NCBI GenBank assembly: GCA_005222975.1
Contig: NJBI01000013.1
Location: forward strand, 1 to 61,996
Length of the DNA: 61,996 nucleotides
Reading direction: 5' to 3'
DNA from: Promethearchaeota archaeon Loki_b31
GTDB lineage: Archaea; Asgardarchaeota; Lokiarchaeia; Sigyniarchaeales; SOKP01
Below, piece after piece: positions 36,235 through 44,839 of this stretch. Within the stretch, counting starts at the first letter, position 1; the number at the start of each line of letters is the position of its first letter. The notes beneath the pieces were generated by a model that was not told where the DNA came from, made no database searches, and saw only the letters and a list, made by a program, of their open reading frames with translations. A program made the translations under genes and the position numbers.

Positions 36235-37911
36235 ATGAAAAAAAGATCGATATTATTTTTATTAATGCTGATAATTTCAGTGTTTATTCAATTATTTGGA
36301 ATTCCGTATCTTGGTATAAAATTTACAGATCATGACCTTGAATTTGATTATGTTTACAATTGGGACATTACTGGGACTGGAGGATGGTATCTAGGTTATA
36401 CGGAGAACTTTAGGGCAAATGGACATTATGAAGTTGATTATAGTGGATCAGTTGCCAGTGTTTCATGTGTAATTACTTGGACATTTCAGAGTTGGCTTGA
36501 AGGATATCTCGAAGAGGATTACGGGGGAAAAGATTATTATAGTTTTACTTATTCATTAATAGATGGACAATATCTTTCTTTTGGTGATCAAGAGTATAAT
36601 GCTACTGGCTTAAACGTCTGGTTTCACATACCAGGGGGAATTCAAACTGATACTTATTCCATGCTTAGTGAGACTTATGAATTTGTTGGTGATGGTTTGA
36701 TTTGGTTAGGACATCTCATGCCATTTACAGGAAAACGATTAACCTCTGCGGGGCAATATTCAAGAGATGATGTATATGGACAATTTGAAGCTACTTACAC
36801 AATTGATGAATACTTTACTCCTGAAGGGTATTTAATTGGAGAGGTATTACACGAAGAAAATATTGGTTATAGTAGTGGTTATTATTCAGAATTTGTATTG
36901 AATTCATATGTATTTATAACATCTTCAAGTTATTTACGCCCATTTTGCATTTGGATGTATCTCCTTACCTATTGGGCTCCATTATTATTTTTGGCTATAA
37001 TTTTTTATGTAGTCTATGAACATTATAGATGGAGACCAAGAGTTATAAGAGCGCGAGGTAAAAAGCAAGAAGTGGTCGTAGAAAGAAAAATGCTAGGAGG
37101 ATTAGAATTTTCTATTGATTCTCCTTATTCAGAAATGATCCTTGCATATCTTTCCAGAGCTAATATTCAAGGAAAAACAATCGTTTCTGCTCATAATCAA
37201 GAAAAGCTTAAAGGAATCGGATTTATTGAACCGAATGGAAAGGTTGGGACATTTTTTGGAAAATATTCTGAGGACTTAATATTATATACTAAAGTAAAAT
37301 ATGCCCACGCTGAACTTTCTAGACTCTTTGGTTTTAAAACTATCGAGAAATATGATGTGTTTAAGATTGAATACTTGCAGGGAATGGAAGTTCATTATGA
37401 TGCTAATCTAATTGAGCCTGCAACAGCTCAAGATTTAGATGCAATCATGAGATTGATTGCTAATGAAGATAGCGGTACTACAAAAAAAAAGGATGCAAAA
37501 TGGGTTATTGAAGCGGCGAAGAGTGATATTATAGTTATCGCAACAGCTTCTCCTAAAGAAGAATGGGTTAAAGAGATCTTAAAAGAGATCCTCAGAAGAA
37601 ATTATAAAAAACCAGAAATATATTTAGACCGAGTATTATTAGGCGTTGGATTTTCTACGCCAGGAAAAGAAACTGGATGGTTATATGGTCTGTATGTTCA
37701 TCCTGCTTTCAGAAATAAAGGAATTGGTAGAGCACTAGTAAATGCTCGATTATCAATTTTACAAGAATTAGGATGTAATTCTGCTATAACAGAAATTGCT
37801 GAATGGAATAGCCCTGCAAAAAATATTTATGATGATTTTAATGCTCCAAAATTGGGAACGGTTGCTTTATTTGGAACTAAAATGCCTAAAGTAAAGGTGA
37901 GACGCTTTTGA
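36235..37911 (+). CDS. Membrane-anchored protein with extracellular beta domain and cytosolic GNAT acetyltransferase
   Basis: 558 residues: an N-terminal signal anchor (ILFLLMLIISVFIQLFGI), an aromatic-rich extracellular domain (~25-235), a TM helix (YWAPLLFLAIIFYVVYEHY, ~250), then basic RWRPRVIRARGKK. Residues ~380-558 are a GNAT fold with motif A LYGLYVHPAFRNKGIGRALV, the acetyl-CoA pyrophosphate loop (R/NxxGxGxA). The segment between TM and GNAT (~285-375) may be a second, degenerate GNAT half. The acceptor is unknown. It is the first gene of a three-gene module: its TGA overlaps the TTG of the next gene by 4 nt. It lies inside the segment bracketed by the 143-bp repeats. Confidence 0.7.
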   Translation: MKKRSILFLLMLIISVFIQLFGIPYLGIKFTDHDLEFDYVYNWDITGTGGWYLGYTENFRANGHYEVDYSGSVASVSCVITWTFQSWLEGYLEEDYGGKDYYSFTYSLIDGQYLSFGDQEYNATGLNVWFHIPGGIQTDTYSMLSETYEFVGDGLIWLGHLMPFTGKRLTSAGQYSRDDVYGQFEATYTIDEYFTPEGYLIGEVLHEENIGYSSGYYSEFVLNSYVFITSSSYLRPFCIWMYLLTYWAPLLFLAIIFYVVYEHYRWRPRVIRARGKKQEVVVERKMLGGLEFSIDSPYSEMILAYLSRANIQGKTIVSAHNQEKLKGIGFIEPNGKVGTFFGKYSEDLILYTKVKYAHAELSRLFGFKTIEKYDVFKIEYLQGMEVHYDANLIEPATAQDLDAIMRLIANEDSGTTKKKDAKWVIEAAKSDIIVIATASPKEEWVKEILKEILRRNYKKPEIYLDRVLLGVGFSTPGKETGWLYGLYVHPAFRNKGIGRALVNARLSILQELGCNSAITEIAEWNSPAKNIYDDFNAPKLGTVALFGTKMPKVKVRRF

Positions 37912-39083
37912 ATACTTTTGAACAATTTCTTCATGATTCAATTGATCTAAAATTATATTCTGTAAATGCAGAAATTTCAGCAATAAATCCGCAATTCAAC
38001 TCATATAAGAAATGGATAAAAGGATACATAGGTCCCGCTACAGCGGAATTACATGATATCAAAGGACCAAAACTAAATGCTATAAAAGATGAAAATCGCA
38101 ACGCAATATTTCCAGAATTTTCAGTCAATTTAAATGGCAAAACCTTTTTTTTAGCTATTAAAGGTTGTGGAGCATATGAAGATATGTACCAAGGAAATTC
38201 ATTATCACCCCTTCATATACGAAACGCTTGTCGCGATTCTACATGCCTTCATCTTGTAGATAAATTAACAACAGGAACAGGTTTTATTATGGGCGAATCA
38301 TGGATGGGAGAAAGCCCATATGGTTGTCAAGGTTTTATCAACGCCTTTGATGAGTTAGCTTTCTCCAAGTTAGCAAAATTAGATTCTATCAATGGTGCTC
38401 ACATTTGCCCTGTCATAGGAGTCGTACAATTACCTCCTAAAATTGAAGAAATGGCTCGTAAGTTCTTTTGGTTTAGTACCTATAAAGATCATTTTTATCA
38501 AGAAATTAGACTAATGCCTTCGAACATACGATTGTATTTTGAATCTTCTCGTTTAGTTGCTAATCCTAGTTCTTTCTTTTCGTTATTTGACTTAGATACC
38601 GAAAAACTTATTGAAAAATTTGAAATTAATTTTATCAAAAGCGGGATAGCATTATTGTCTTTATTTTTGAGATCAGCAAAAAAAGAAGGAGATAACATAA
38701 CAGGGATTATATATCAGGATGTATGGCTAGATAAAGATTGCGTGGTAGCTCCTGATGGTACAATTCACTTTGCTGACTTAGAAGGATTGATATGGAAAAC
38801 TGTACCTCAAAACAAATTCGCAGAAACTCAAACTAACGAGTGGGAGAAATTAGTTTTTGAATTTCTTTTTGCCTTAGTTAAAATAGATTCATATCGTCAC
38901 CAATTAGAAGGTTCAAAGATGTCTTGGAATAGACAGAGAGAAGAATTAGCACTTCTCGTCCAACTTGCTATAAATCGAGACAGTTTCGCATATTCAAAAA
39001 ATCATAATAAAGATTTATTAATAGTATTAGAGGGAACTGAAGTTCCCTCAGTAGAAATTCCATTACTTGAAATGGTGAATTAA
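37908..39083 (+). CDS. Kinase-like fold protein (SelO/aminoglycoside-kinase-like), tentative
   Basis: The 391-residue protein has landmarks that fit a divergent protein-kinase fold: a beta3-like FFLAIKGCGAYED with Lys, a helix NAFDELAFSKLAKL offering the Glu, IRLMPSNIRL as in SelO-type pseudokinases, a catalytic-loop-like IIYQDVWLDKD (HRD His replaced by Tyr), and a metal-binding FADLEG in place of DFG. SelO transfers AMP rather than phosphate, so the product could be an AMPylase. This is inference from motif spacing. The start is TTG 37908, overlapping the previous gene, and the next gene starts 1 nt after its stop, so the three products probably act together. Confidence 0.45.
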   Translation: MNTFEQFLHDSIDLKLYSVNAEISAINPQFNSYKKWIKGYIGPATAELHDIKGPKLNAIKDENRNAIFPEFSVNLNGKTFFLAIKGCGAYEDMYQGNSLSPLHIRNACRDSTCLHLVDKLTTGTGFIMGESWMGESPYGCQGFINAFDELAFSKLAKLDSINGAHICPVIGVVQLPPKIEEMARKFFWFSTYKDHFYQEIRLMPSNIRLYFESSRLVANPSSFFSLFDLDTEKLIEKFEINFIKSGIALLSLFLRSAKKEGDNITGIIYQDVWLDKDCVVAPDGTIHFADLEGLIWKTVPQNKFAETQTNEWEKLVFEFLFALVKIDSYRHQLEGSKMSWNRQREELALLVQLAINRDSFAYSKNHNKDLLIVLEGTEVPSVEIPLLEMVN

Positions 39084-39084
39084 A

Positions 39085-40548
39085 ATGGATTGTAAAAGAG
39101 CCTTAGAAATATTAACATCGATTAAAAAAAGGAATGATATTCCTTGTTCTTCTGATGAGATTTCAGATTTATTGAAATTCTCCTTTATTAGCGAATACGG
39201 AAAAGAAAGTGCCGATCTACCAACGGAAAGTGAGATAAATACTCTTAAAATGAATTATGATCGACTAAATAGCAAGATTCATGGACTAAATAAGGAGTTA
39301 TTATCTATAGAAAGGGAATATGAATATGTATCTATAGGTAGTAAGTTAGTTAGTTATCTACAAATTGGAAAAGGAAAAAAGTTGAAGTCTCAAATTTCTA
39401 AATTAAAGAATGAGATAAAAAAGATGGATACTCAAGTTAGTATTATTAAGGATCAAATTTTGAAATTAAATGATCAAAAGCAATCCATTAATCAAGCTGT
39501 ACGACTCAATGGAAAAAACGTAGTCTTAACACCTATAGGAGATAATATGATTGATGAGATTGAAGCTCGAGAACGGTTTTTATCAAGGGATTTAAACGAC
39601 TTGATTAATATTATCGATCAACTTGATGAAGAATTTTCATCCTTAATTGATAGAGTGGGCGATATAATGAAAACGGGAGTGTTTTCTCCAATTTGGGCAG
39701 TTTATTTGTTAAATACTAATTTAGGCGGATTAGAGAAAGCTTTTAACTCGATATCAAAAAGAGAATATACCTATATACAAGCAGAGAAGAGAATGATGAC
39801 ACTTTCTATTAATTTTATGAGAAATCCTCAATTAAGCATATCTGACACAAATAGAGATATCCTAAAAATTGAAAGAAAGATGCAATATGAATATCGAAAA
39901 GATAATCCCGCTCATGACATAAAAGAATCTTTATACGCTTATGCTCTAAGTCAAAAAATTAAAAAAGCCATTACAATGATAGGAAGATTATTCTCAAACT
40001 GGTCTCTTCATCATGGAAGTAAAGCGTTGGGTGATGAATATGTAAAAAATTTAATTAAAATCTTTAAGGATCAACCAATAGGTTCTTTAAGTAATGACAA
40101 AGTCGTATATGCTTCATTTGTTATCCCCTTTATAGGAGATCTATCAAAATTAAACTTTTTTAATGATTTATTGCGTGATATTCCTGAAGGTTCTAAATTC
40201 TTTGCATCGGTTTCAGCTTTATTTCCATGGGATGTTAAGGAAACTTGGATGATTTTATTAAGGGCAGAAATGAACATCTTACGAGCTCAAAGTGCCAAGT
40301 TTGTACCTGAATTAATTGAATATGCTCTCTTATTAGCAATGAATCCTAAAATCATCACAATTGAAAATAGCTTCTCACAAAGCCAATATGATGAATGGAC
40401 ACAATTAATAATCCCAATTATTCATCTTTTAGCATATACTTTCTTAGAAAAAGATTTAGAAAAATATGTGAGAAAAAGACCTTTAGCTTATATTATATCT
40501 CCAAGATATTACCATCATTCTTCCTTACATTATCATGTAATTGGATGA
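39085..40548 (+). CDS. Coiled-coil helical protein, third gene of the GNAT/kinase-like module
   Basis: 487 residues with a long coiled coil at ~50-145 (KMNYDRLNSKIHGLNKELL, KLKSQISKLKNEIKKMD). A mainly helical C-terminal region contains WAVYLLNTNLGGLEKAF and FLEKDLEKYVRKRPLAYII and ends in a His/Tyr-rich tail (YYHHSSLHYHVIG). No membrane helix, no known family. ATG 39085 follows the preceding TAA by one base, so translation is coupled. The function is unknown; it may be a structural or docking partner for the two upstream proteins. Confidence 0.6.
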   Translation: MDCKRALEILTSIKKRNDIPCSSDEISDLLKFSFISEYGKESADLPTESEINTLKMNYDRLNSKIHGLNKELLSIEREYEYVSIGSKLVSYLQIGKGKKLKSQISKLKNEIKKMDTQVSIIKDQILKLNDQKQSINQAVRLNGKNVVLTPIGDNMIDEIEARERFLSRDLNDLINIIDQLDEEFSSLIDRVGDIMKTGVFSPIWAVYLLNTNLGGLEKAFNSISKREYTYIQAEKRMMTLSINFMRNPQLSISDTNRDILKIERKMQYEYRKDNPAHDIKESLYAYALSQKIKKAITMIGRLFSNWSLHHGSKALGDEYVKNLIKIFKDQPIGSLSNDKVVYASFVIPFIGDLSKLNFFNDLLRDIPEGSKFFASVSALFPWDVKETWMILLRAEMNILRAQSAKFVPELIEYALLLAMNPKIITIENSFSQSQYDEWTQLIIPIIHLLAYTFLEKDLEKYVRKRPLAYIISPRYYHHSSLHYHVIG

Positions 40549-40585
40549 GACCATAATATTAGGGAAATATTAAATTTTTCTTCCA

Positions 40586-40723
40586 TTATTTCACCTGATC
40601 TTCAAATGCTGGAAGTATATCTGAATTAAAATCATATTCTGTCAAGCCCTTTCTTATCCAAAATATCCCTACAAGAAATCCAATAACCATAATCAAGAAT
40701 ATCATTACTAAATAAGATCCCAC
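40586..40723 (-). CDS. Possible 45-residue single-TM protein
   Basis: GTG 40723 to TAA 40586 on the minus strand reads MGSYLVMIFLIMVIGFLVGIFW, then IRKGLTEYDFNSDILPAFED. That is one membrane helix with a charged tail and a plausible positive-inside boundary. It is convergent with the three-gene module. No family recognised and no strong ribosome-binding site, so this may be chance. Confidence 0.35.
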   Translation of the reverse strand: MGSYLVMIFLIMVIGFLVGIFWIRKGLTEYDFNSDILPAFEDQVK

Positions 40724-41301
40724 ATCAATTATATCTCAAAAATGGATTTTTCTTTAACTCAGCAAGAAATTGCTTAAACAAATCAACTATTAGAAATTTA
40801 AAAATAAACCACCACGAGAATAGAATAAGTACTTTAATAGTCTATGCAAATTTTTTAATTTAAATGCTTTCCAACCATGTTATATTCGTAGTATAAATGC
40901 AAATATTTCTGAGATTTATATACAATTATATCTTTTATCTTTAATTTATTTTTTCGAAATTATCGAGATTTTGAGAGAATACATGAACTTATCTATACTG
41001 AATTTTCGAAATTTATTAATTTTCCAAATTTTTTTAAGCTTCTAGTAGAGTAAATTTTTGATAAGAATAATCCACTGTATTGAATATATCTTTATACGAA
41101 ATTATTTCCAAATACTAATTTTTAACTAAAAAGAATAGAAAGACTAACTCCCTAATAATTTATCCTAATTTAATCTTTACAATTCTAACATTGAATAAAT
41201 AGATCAGAATCACTATCAGCTGATATAGAAATATATAAATTTGTTATAGGTTTTCCTTATAATTGATATTATATAATATTTTTAATCTCAATAAAAATAA
41301 A
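40724..41301. other. AT-rich non-coding stretch
   Basis: About 580 nt with stops in all frames, rich in TTTAAA/ATATAA elements, probably carrying the promoter for the acidic protein at 41302 near its right end. No repeats or RNA gene seen. Confidence 0.4.
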
Positions 41302-41478
41302 ATGAAATTGGAGGAATTTAAATTGAATATTGAAATTAAAAAAAAAGAAAAAAACGATGATTGGGAAGATTTCGACGAAGAAGAAGATAATTGGGAAGAT
41401 TATGACGAAGAAGACGATGAAAAAGACGATGATTGGGAAGATAGCGATTATAATGATGGTGATTTTGAAGACTATTAA
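41302..41478 (+). CDS. Small, extremely acidic protein
   Basis: Starting at ATG 41302 the product is 58 residues: a short head (MKLEEFKLNIEIKKKEK) and then four or more imperfect DDWEDxDEEED units to the end. A TTG at 41263 would add 13 residues but lacks a ribosome-binding site. Such D/E-W-rich tails occur in DNA mimics, chaperone tails and charged linkers; none can be assigned. It lies inside the repeat-bracketed segment, before the convergent deoxyhypusine synthase gene. Confidence 0.5.
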   Translation: MKLEEFKLNIEIKKKEKNDDWEDFDEEEDNWEDYDEEDDEKDDDWEDSDYNDGDFEDY

Positions 41479-41656
41479 ACTTAAATAGATATTATAATCT
41501 AATGACATCCCAAATTTAATATAAATGCATCTAAAAAATTTTTTAAAAAATTATCTTACCTAAAAATCCTTATTATAAAAAAAATAAATCCTATTTAAAA
41601 CAGAATTTCACACTTTGAACTTAAATGAAATTGAAAAATTTCTAAAGAAGATAAGA

Positions 41657-42682
41657 TTAGATGATTTCCAATCTCTGTAATAATCCAGTAATTAAAATTG
41701 GTAATGCTATGGTTGCATCGCACCATACACTTACATATTTTGATTCTAAAGAATATTTTCCCCAACTTTTTGATTCAGAAATTGTACACCCTGAAAGACC
41801 CCCATCATATTCAGTAGCAGTATGTATTCTAACTGAATAATTATACCCCATCCTCTCAACTTTTTCAATTTGATCAAGTAAGGGAAAGATTTGTTGAGCC
41901 CAATTTCTAGGAACACCCCCTCCAACTATTAGAGTACCAAATTCTCTGGATTTTTTTATAATATCTGCAAATTTTAATACATCTCCAAGAATATCAAAAT
42001 TGAACTTATAATCTTCTTTTATAGAATATTTGATTAAGTTCAATGCAAATTCAGAATCAGAAAATGCAGGGACAAAAATAGGAATGTTGTTTTTAGCAGC
42101 CACAGCTAAAAGACTTCTTTTATTTAATTTTTCACCAACTTTTCTTAAAAGATCTGAAGGTAAAATGTTAATTTCTTTGAATTCAAATATTTCATGAATT
42201 ATCTCTAATAAAACTTCTTCAACTATCTTATAATTTTCTTCAGGTAGTAAAGTATCATATATTCTATTAATTCTCAATTTAAACAATTCATTATCATCTA
42301 TGGTAGCACTTCCAATATAATGTCCTACATCAGTTAATGCATCTACTAAATCATGTACGATATTCGCTCCTGTAGTAATTAAAACATCAATTAATTTATG
42401 GTCCATTAATGTGTAAATTAAATCTCCCATACCTGCCGGAATCATAGCACCACTTAAAGTTAATACAGTTAAAATATCAGCATTGTTAACCATTTCATAA
42501 AGAATATCTAAAGCCTTCCCTAAGTTTCTTCCTTGAAATCCACAATATTTAAGGGCTCTTAAAAGATCGTCAACATTTTTCACTTCATTAACATTAAACG
42601 GAGTTATTTTTTGAATTAAGTAATCTTCTTTATGTATTTTATTCATAATTAAAATTATACATTCTAGATTTATTAAATACAT
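41657..42682 (-). CDS. dys: Deoxyhypusine synthase
   Basis: The 341-residue protein matches this NAD-dependent enzyme, which moves the aminobutyl group of spermidine onto a lysine of archaeal/eukaryotic IF5A. Visible landmarks are LTLSGAMIPAGMGDLI, LITTGANIVHDLVDAL, VPAFSDSEFAL (NAD site), GTLIVGGGVPRNWAQQ and YDGGLSGCTISESKSWGK with the catalytic Lys (~309). A better start may be ATG 42646 (MNKIHKEDYL). Its spermidine substrate ultimately needs agmatine, the product of the neighbouring arginine decarboxylase. The gene lies inside the segment between the 143-bp repeats. Confidence 0.9.
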   Translation of the reverse strand: MYLINLECIILIMNKIHKEDYLIQKITPFNVNEVKNVDDLLRALKYCGFQGRNLGKALDILYEMVNNADILTVLTLSGAMIPAGMGDLIYTLMDHKLIDVLITTGANIVHDLVDALTDVGHYIGSATIDDNELFKLRINRIYDTLLPEENYKIVEEVLLEIIHEIFEFKEINILPSDLLRKVGEKLNKRSLLAVAAKNNIPIFVPAFSDSEFALNLIKYSIKEDYKFNFDILGDVLKFADIIKKSREFGTLIVGGGVPRNWAQQIFPLLDQIEKVERMGYNYSVRIHTATEYDGGLSGCTISESKSWGKYSLESKYVSVWCDATIALPILITGLLQRLEII

Positions 42683-42783
42683 CTATACAATTTTTTTAAA
42701 AAAATTCAATCAAATTTTTTAGAAATCCCCAATTTACATGAATATAATTTTTTTTTAAATTATCTACTATTCTCTTATAATCG

Positions 42784-42926
42784 AAAATGAAGGAAAATTC
42801 AATAGATAAAATTTAAAGATATATCAGAACCTAAATAAAATCATGTCATTTGTCCCAAAAAAGGTATTCTTTGTAAAAGGAAAAGGATTTCATAAGTCTA
42901 AGTTAGGAGCTTTTGAACAAGCGCTT
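42784..42926 (+). repeat. Right copy of the ~143-bp direct repeat
   Basis: It carries a remnant of the cofE tail (LKKKEDSIDKI is here S-KMKENSIDKI, then stop) directly before ATG 42843 of the intact pdaD. The cofE piece has no function here. It shows that cofE and pdaD were once adjacent and became separated by ~6.7 kb of inserted DNA. Confidence 0.9.
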
Positions 42927-43391
42927 AGAAATGCGGGAATTGAAAAGTTTAATTTAGTTAATGTTTCTTCGATCTTACCCCCCCATTGTGTTGAAATAAG
43001 TAAGGAAGATGGTTTAGAACAACTCCGTCCAGGACAGATCCTTTATATTGTTATGTCTAGAGCAGAGTCTAAAGAATTAGAGCGCGTGGTTTGCGCATCA
43101 ATAGGTGTCGCAATGCCCGCTGATAAAGATCAATACGGATATTTAAGTGAACATCATACATATGGGGAAAAACCAGAAATAACAGGGGATTACGCTGAAG
43201 ATTTAGCAGCAGAGATGTTAGCGACAACTTTGGGATTATCATTTGATCCCAACGCTAATTACGATGAAAAACGCGAAGTCTTTAAAATGGGAGGAAAAAT
43301 TGTTGAAACTAAAAATATAACAGAATATGCTACTGTTAGAAATAAAGATGAGTGGGCTTCTGTTTTAGCAGCAGCAGTATTTATTATATAA
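42843..43391 (+). CDS. pdaD: Pyruvoyl-dependent arginine decarboxylase
   Basis: The 182-residue proenzyme matches the archaeal PdaD family: VPKKVFFVKGKGFHKSKLGAFEQAL, LVNVSSILPPHCVEIS with the self-cleavage site between Ser42 and Ser43 (the second Ser becomes the pyruvoyl group), IGVAMPADKDQYGYLSEHHTYGE and WASVLAAAVFII at the end. It converts arginine to agmatine, the first step to spermidine in archaea. Its upstream region and first 84 nt are repeated at 35904-36046. It is followed after 58 nt by asnS on the same strand. Confidence 0.93.
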   Translation: MSFVPKKVFFVKGKGFHKSKLGAFEQALRNAGIEKFNLVNVSSILPPHCVEISKEDGLEQLRPGQILYIVMSRAESKELERVVCASIGVAMPADKDQYGYLSEHHTYGEKPEITGDYAEDLAAEMLATTLGLSFDPNANYDEKREVFKMGGKIVETKNITEYATVRNKDEWASVLAAAVFII

Positions 43392-43449
43392 TGGAATTTT
43401 TAGATATCTCTGAAAAATTAAAATTTGATGATACATTTCTTTTAGAAAA

Positions 43450-44751
43450 ATGAAGGAATCAAAATATACAACCATTGATGAAGCTCTGAAAAAGGATTTG
43501 ACCAATGTATATTTGAGAGGTTGGGTGTACCGGCAAAGAGCGTCAAACAAATTCGTTTTTATTGTTTTAAGGGACGAATCTGACATAATACAGTGTGTTA
43601 TCTCTAAAAGCAAAAATGCAGAACTCTTTGAAAAAGCTGAAAAGCTCACAATTGAATCTTCAATTAAAATTTCAGGTGAATTAAAGGAGGATGAAAGGGC
43701 TCCCACCGGATTTGAAGTTTCTGTATCGGATATGGAAGTTATCCAAATTGCTGAACCATTCCCTATTACTGAACACCAGTCACCCGAACTCCTTTATGAT
43801 AATCGACATCTATGGTTAAGATCTAGAAAACTGAACGCAGTTTTAAAAATTCGACACACAGTTGTAGGCGCAATCCACGATTTCTTTAGAGGTCGCGGTT
43901 ATTACGAATTTGACGCACCAATCTTTCAACCTAGCCAATCTGAAGGGGGTTCAACACTATTCGAAGTTAAATATTTTGAAGATATAATGTATCTAAGTCA
44001 AACATGGCAATTGTACGCTGAAGCCGGGATTTTTTCGCTAGGAAAGATATATAATATGGGGCCAACATTCAGGGCTGAAAAATCAAAAACATCAAGACAT
44101 TTAGCAGAATTTTGGATGGCAGAAATGGAGGCTGCTTGGATGACGCTTGAAGAGGCTACAGAAGTTGCAAAAGACGAAATTAGGTTTATTGTAAAAGAAG
44201 TTTTAAAACATAACAAGAAAGAACTTGAAATGTTGAAGAGAGACATTAAATTGTTAGAACATTATGCAAAAGCGGAATATCCTACAATTAAATATGCAGA
44301 AGCTTTAGATATCCTTAATAATAAATACCAAATGGACGTTCCTTGGGGTAAGGATTTAAGAACCTTGGAAGAGGCAAAAATAGCTGAACATTTTAAGGTT
44401 CCTGTAGTTGTCACCCATTATCCTACGGAAATTATGGGTTTTTATAAACCACCCAGTGAAGATAATCCCAAAGAAGCACTATGCTTTGACATGTTAGCTC
44501 CAGAAGGATATTGTGAAATTATTGGTGGGTCGGAAAGAAGTTTATTAGTTGACGACATGAAAAAGAGATTAAAAGCAGACGGCGAAAATCCAGAGATTTA
44601 TGACTGGTATTTTGCTTTAAGGCGTTATGGCAGTGTTCCTCATTCAGGTTATGGATTAGGCGTGGAGCGGGTCGTTCAATGGATGTGTGGGTTAGATAAC
44701 ATTAAAGACGCCATTCCTTTCCCTCGAACTATGCTTAGAAAATCTCCATAA
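43450..44751 (+). CDS. asnS: Asparaginyl-tRNA synthetase
   Basis: The 433-residue class IIb synthetase has an N-terminal OB anticodon-binding domain (YLRGWVYRQRASNKFVFIVLRD), motif 2 FRAEKSKTSRHLAEFWMAEME, and motif 3 HSGYGLGVERVVQWMCG. The EYWH/EFWM-AEMEAAW segment and the PTEIMGFYKPP loop are typical of AsnRS rather than AspRS. It charges tRNA-Asn directly. It lies 88 nt upstream of gatA, so one transcript may carry both direct and amidation-based tRNA charging enzymes. Confidence 0.88.
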   Translation: MKESKYTTIDEALKKDLTNVYLRGWVYRQRASNKFVFIVLRDESDIIQCVISKSKNAELFEKAEKLTIESSIKISGELKEDERAPTGFEVSVSDMEVIQIAEPFPITEHQSPELLYDNRHLWLRSRKLNAVLKIRHTVVGAIHDFFRGRGYYEFDAPIFQPSQSEGGSTLFEVKYFEDIMYLSQTWQLYAEAGIFSLGKIYNMGPTFRAEKSKTSRHLAEFWMAEMEAAWMTLEEATEVAKDEIRFIVKEVLKHNKKELEMLKRDIKLLEHYAKAEYPTIKYAEALDILNNKYQMDVPWGKDLRTLEEAKIAEHFKVPVVVTHYPTEIMGFYKPPSEDNPKEALCFDMLAPEGYCEIIGGSERSLLVDDMKKRLKADGENPEIYDWYFALRRYGSVPHSGYGLGVERVVQWMCGLDNIKDAIPFPRTMLRKSP

Positions 44752-44839
44752 TAAATTTTTTTTAGAAAGCAACAATTATTTTCGATGAATTATTTAAGAA
44801 ACACTGATTTTAAATTATTTAAAAGGATGGTTTGTTGAA

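Noticed and set aside
37908..39083. Calling this gene a SelO AMPylase outright
   Set aside because: Only scattered motif resemblance by eye; the HRD-type and DFG-type positions differ, so it is left as kinase-like.
41263..41508. Minus-strand 79-codon frame over the acidic gene (Ile/Phe-rich, TM-like)
   Set aside because: Antisense of GAA/GAT codons always gives TTC/ATC-rich frames; a shadow.
36047..42783. Interpreting the bracketed segment as a classical transposon with target-site duplication
   Set aside because: No transposase or integrase within, no terminal inverted repeats, and a 143-bp duplication with diverged copies is too long for a target-site duplication.
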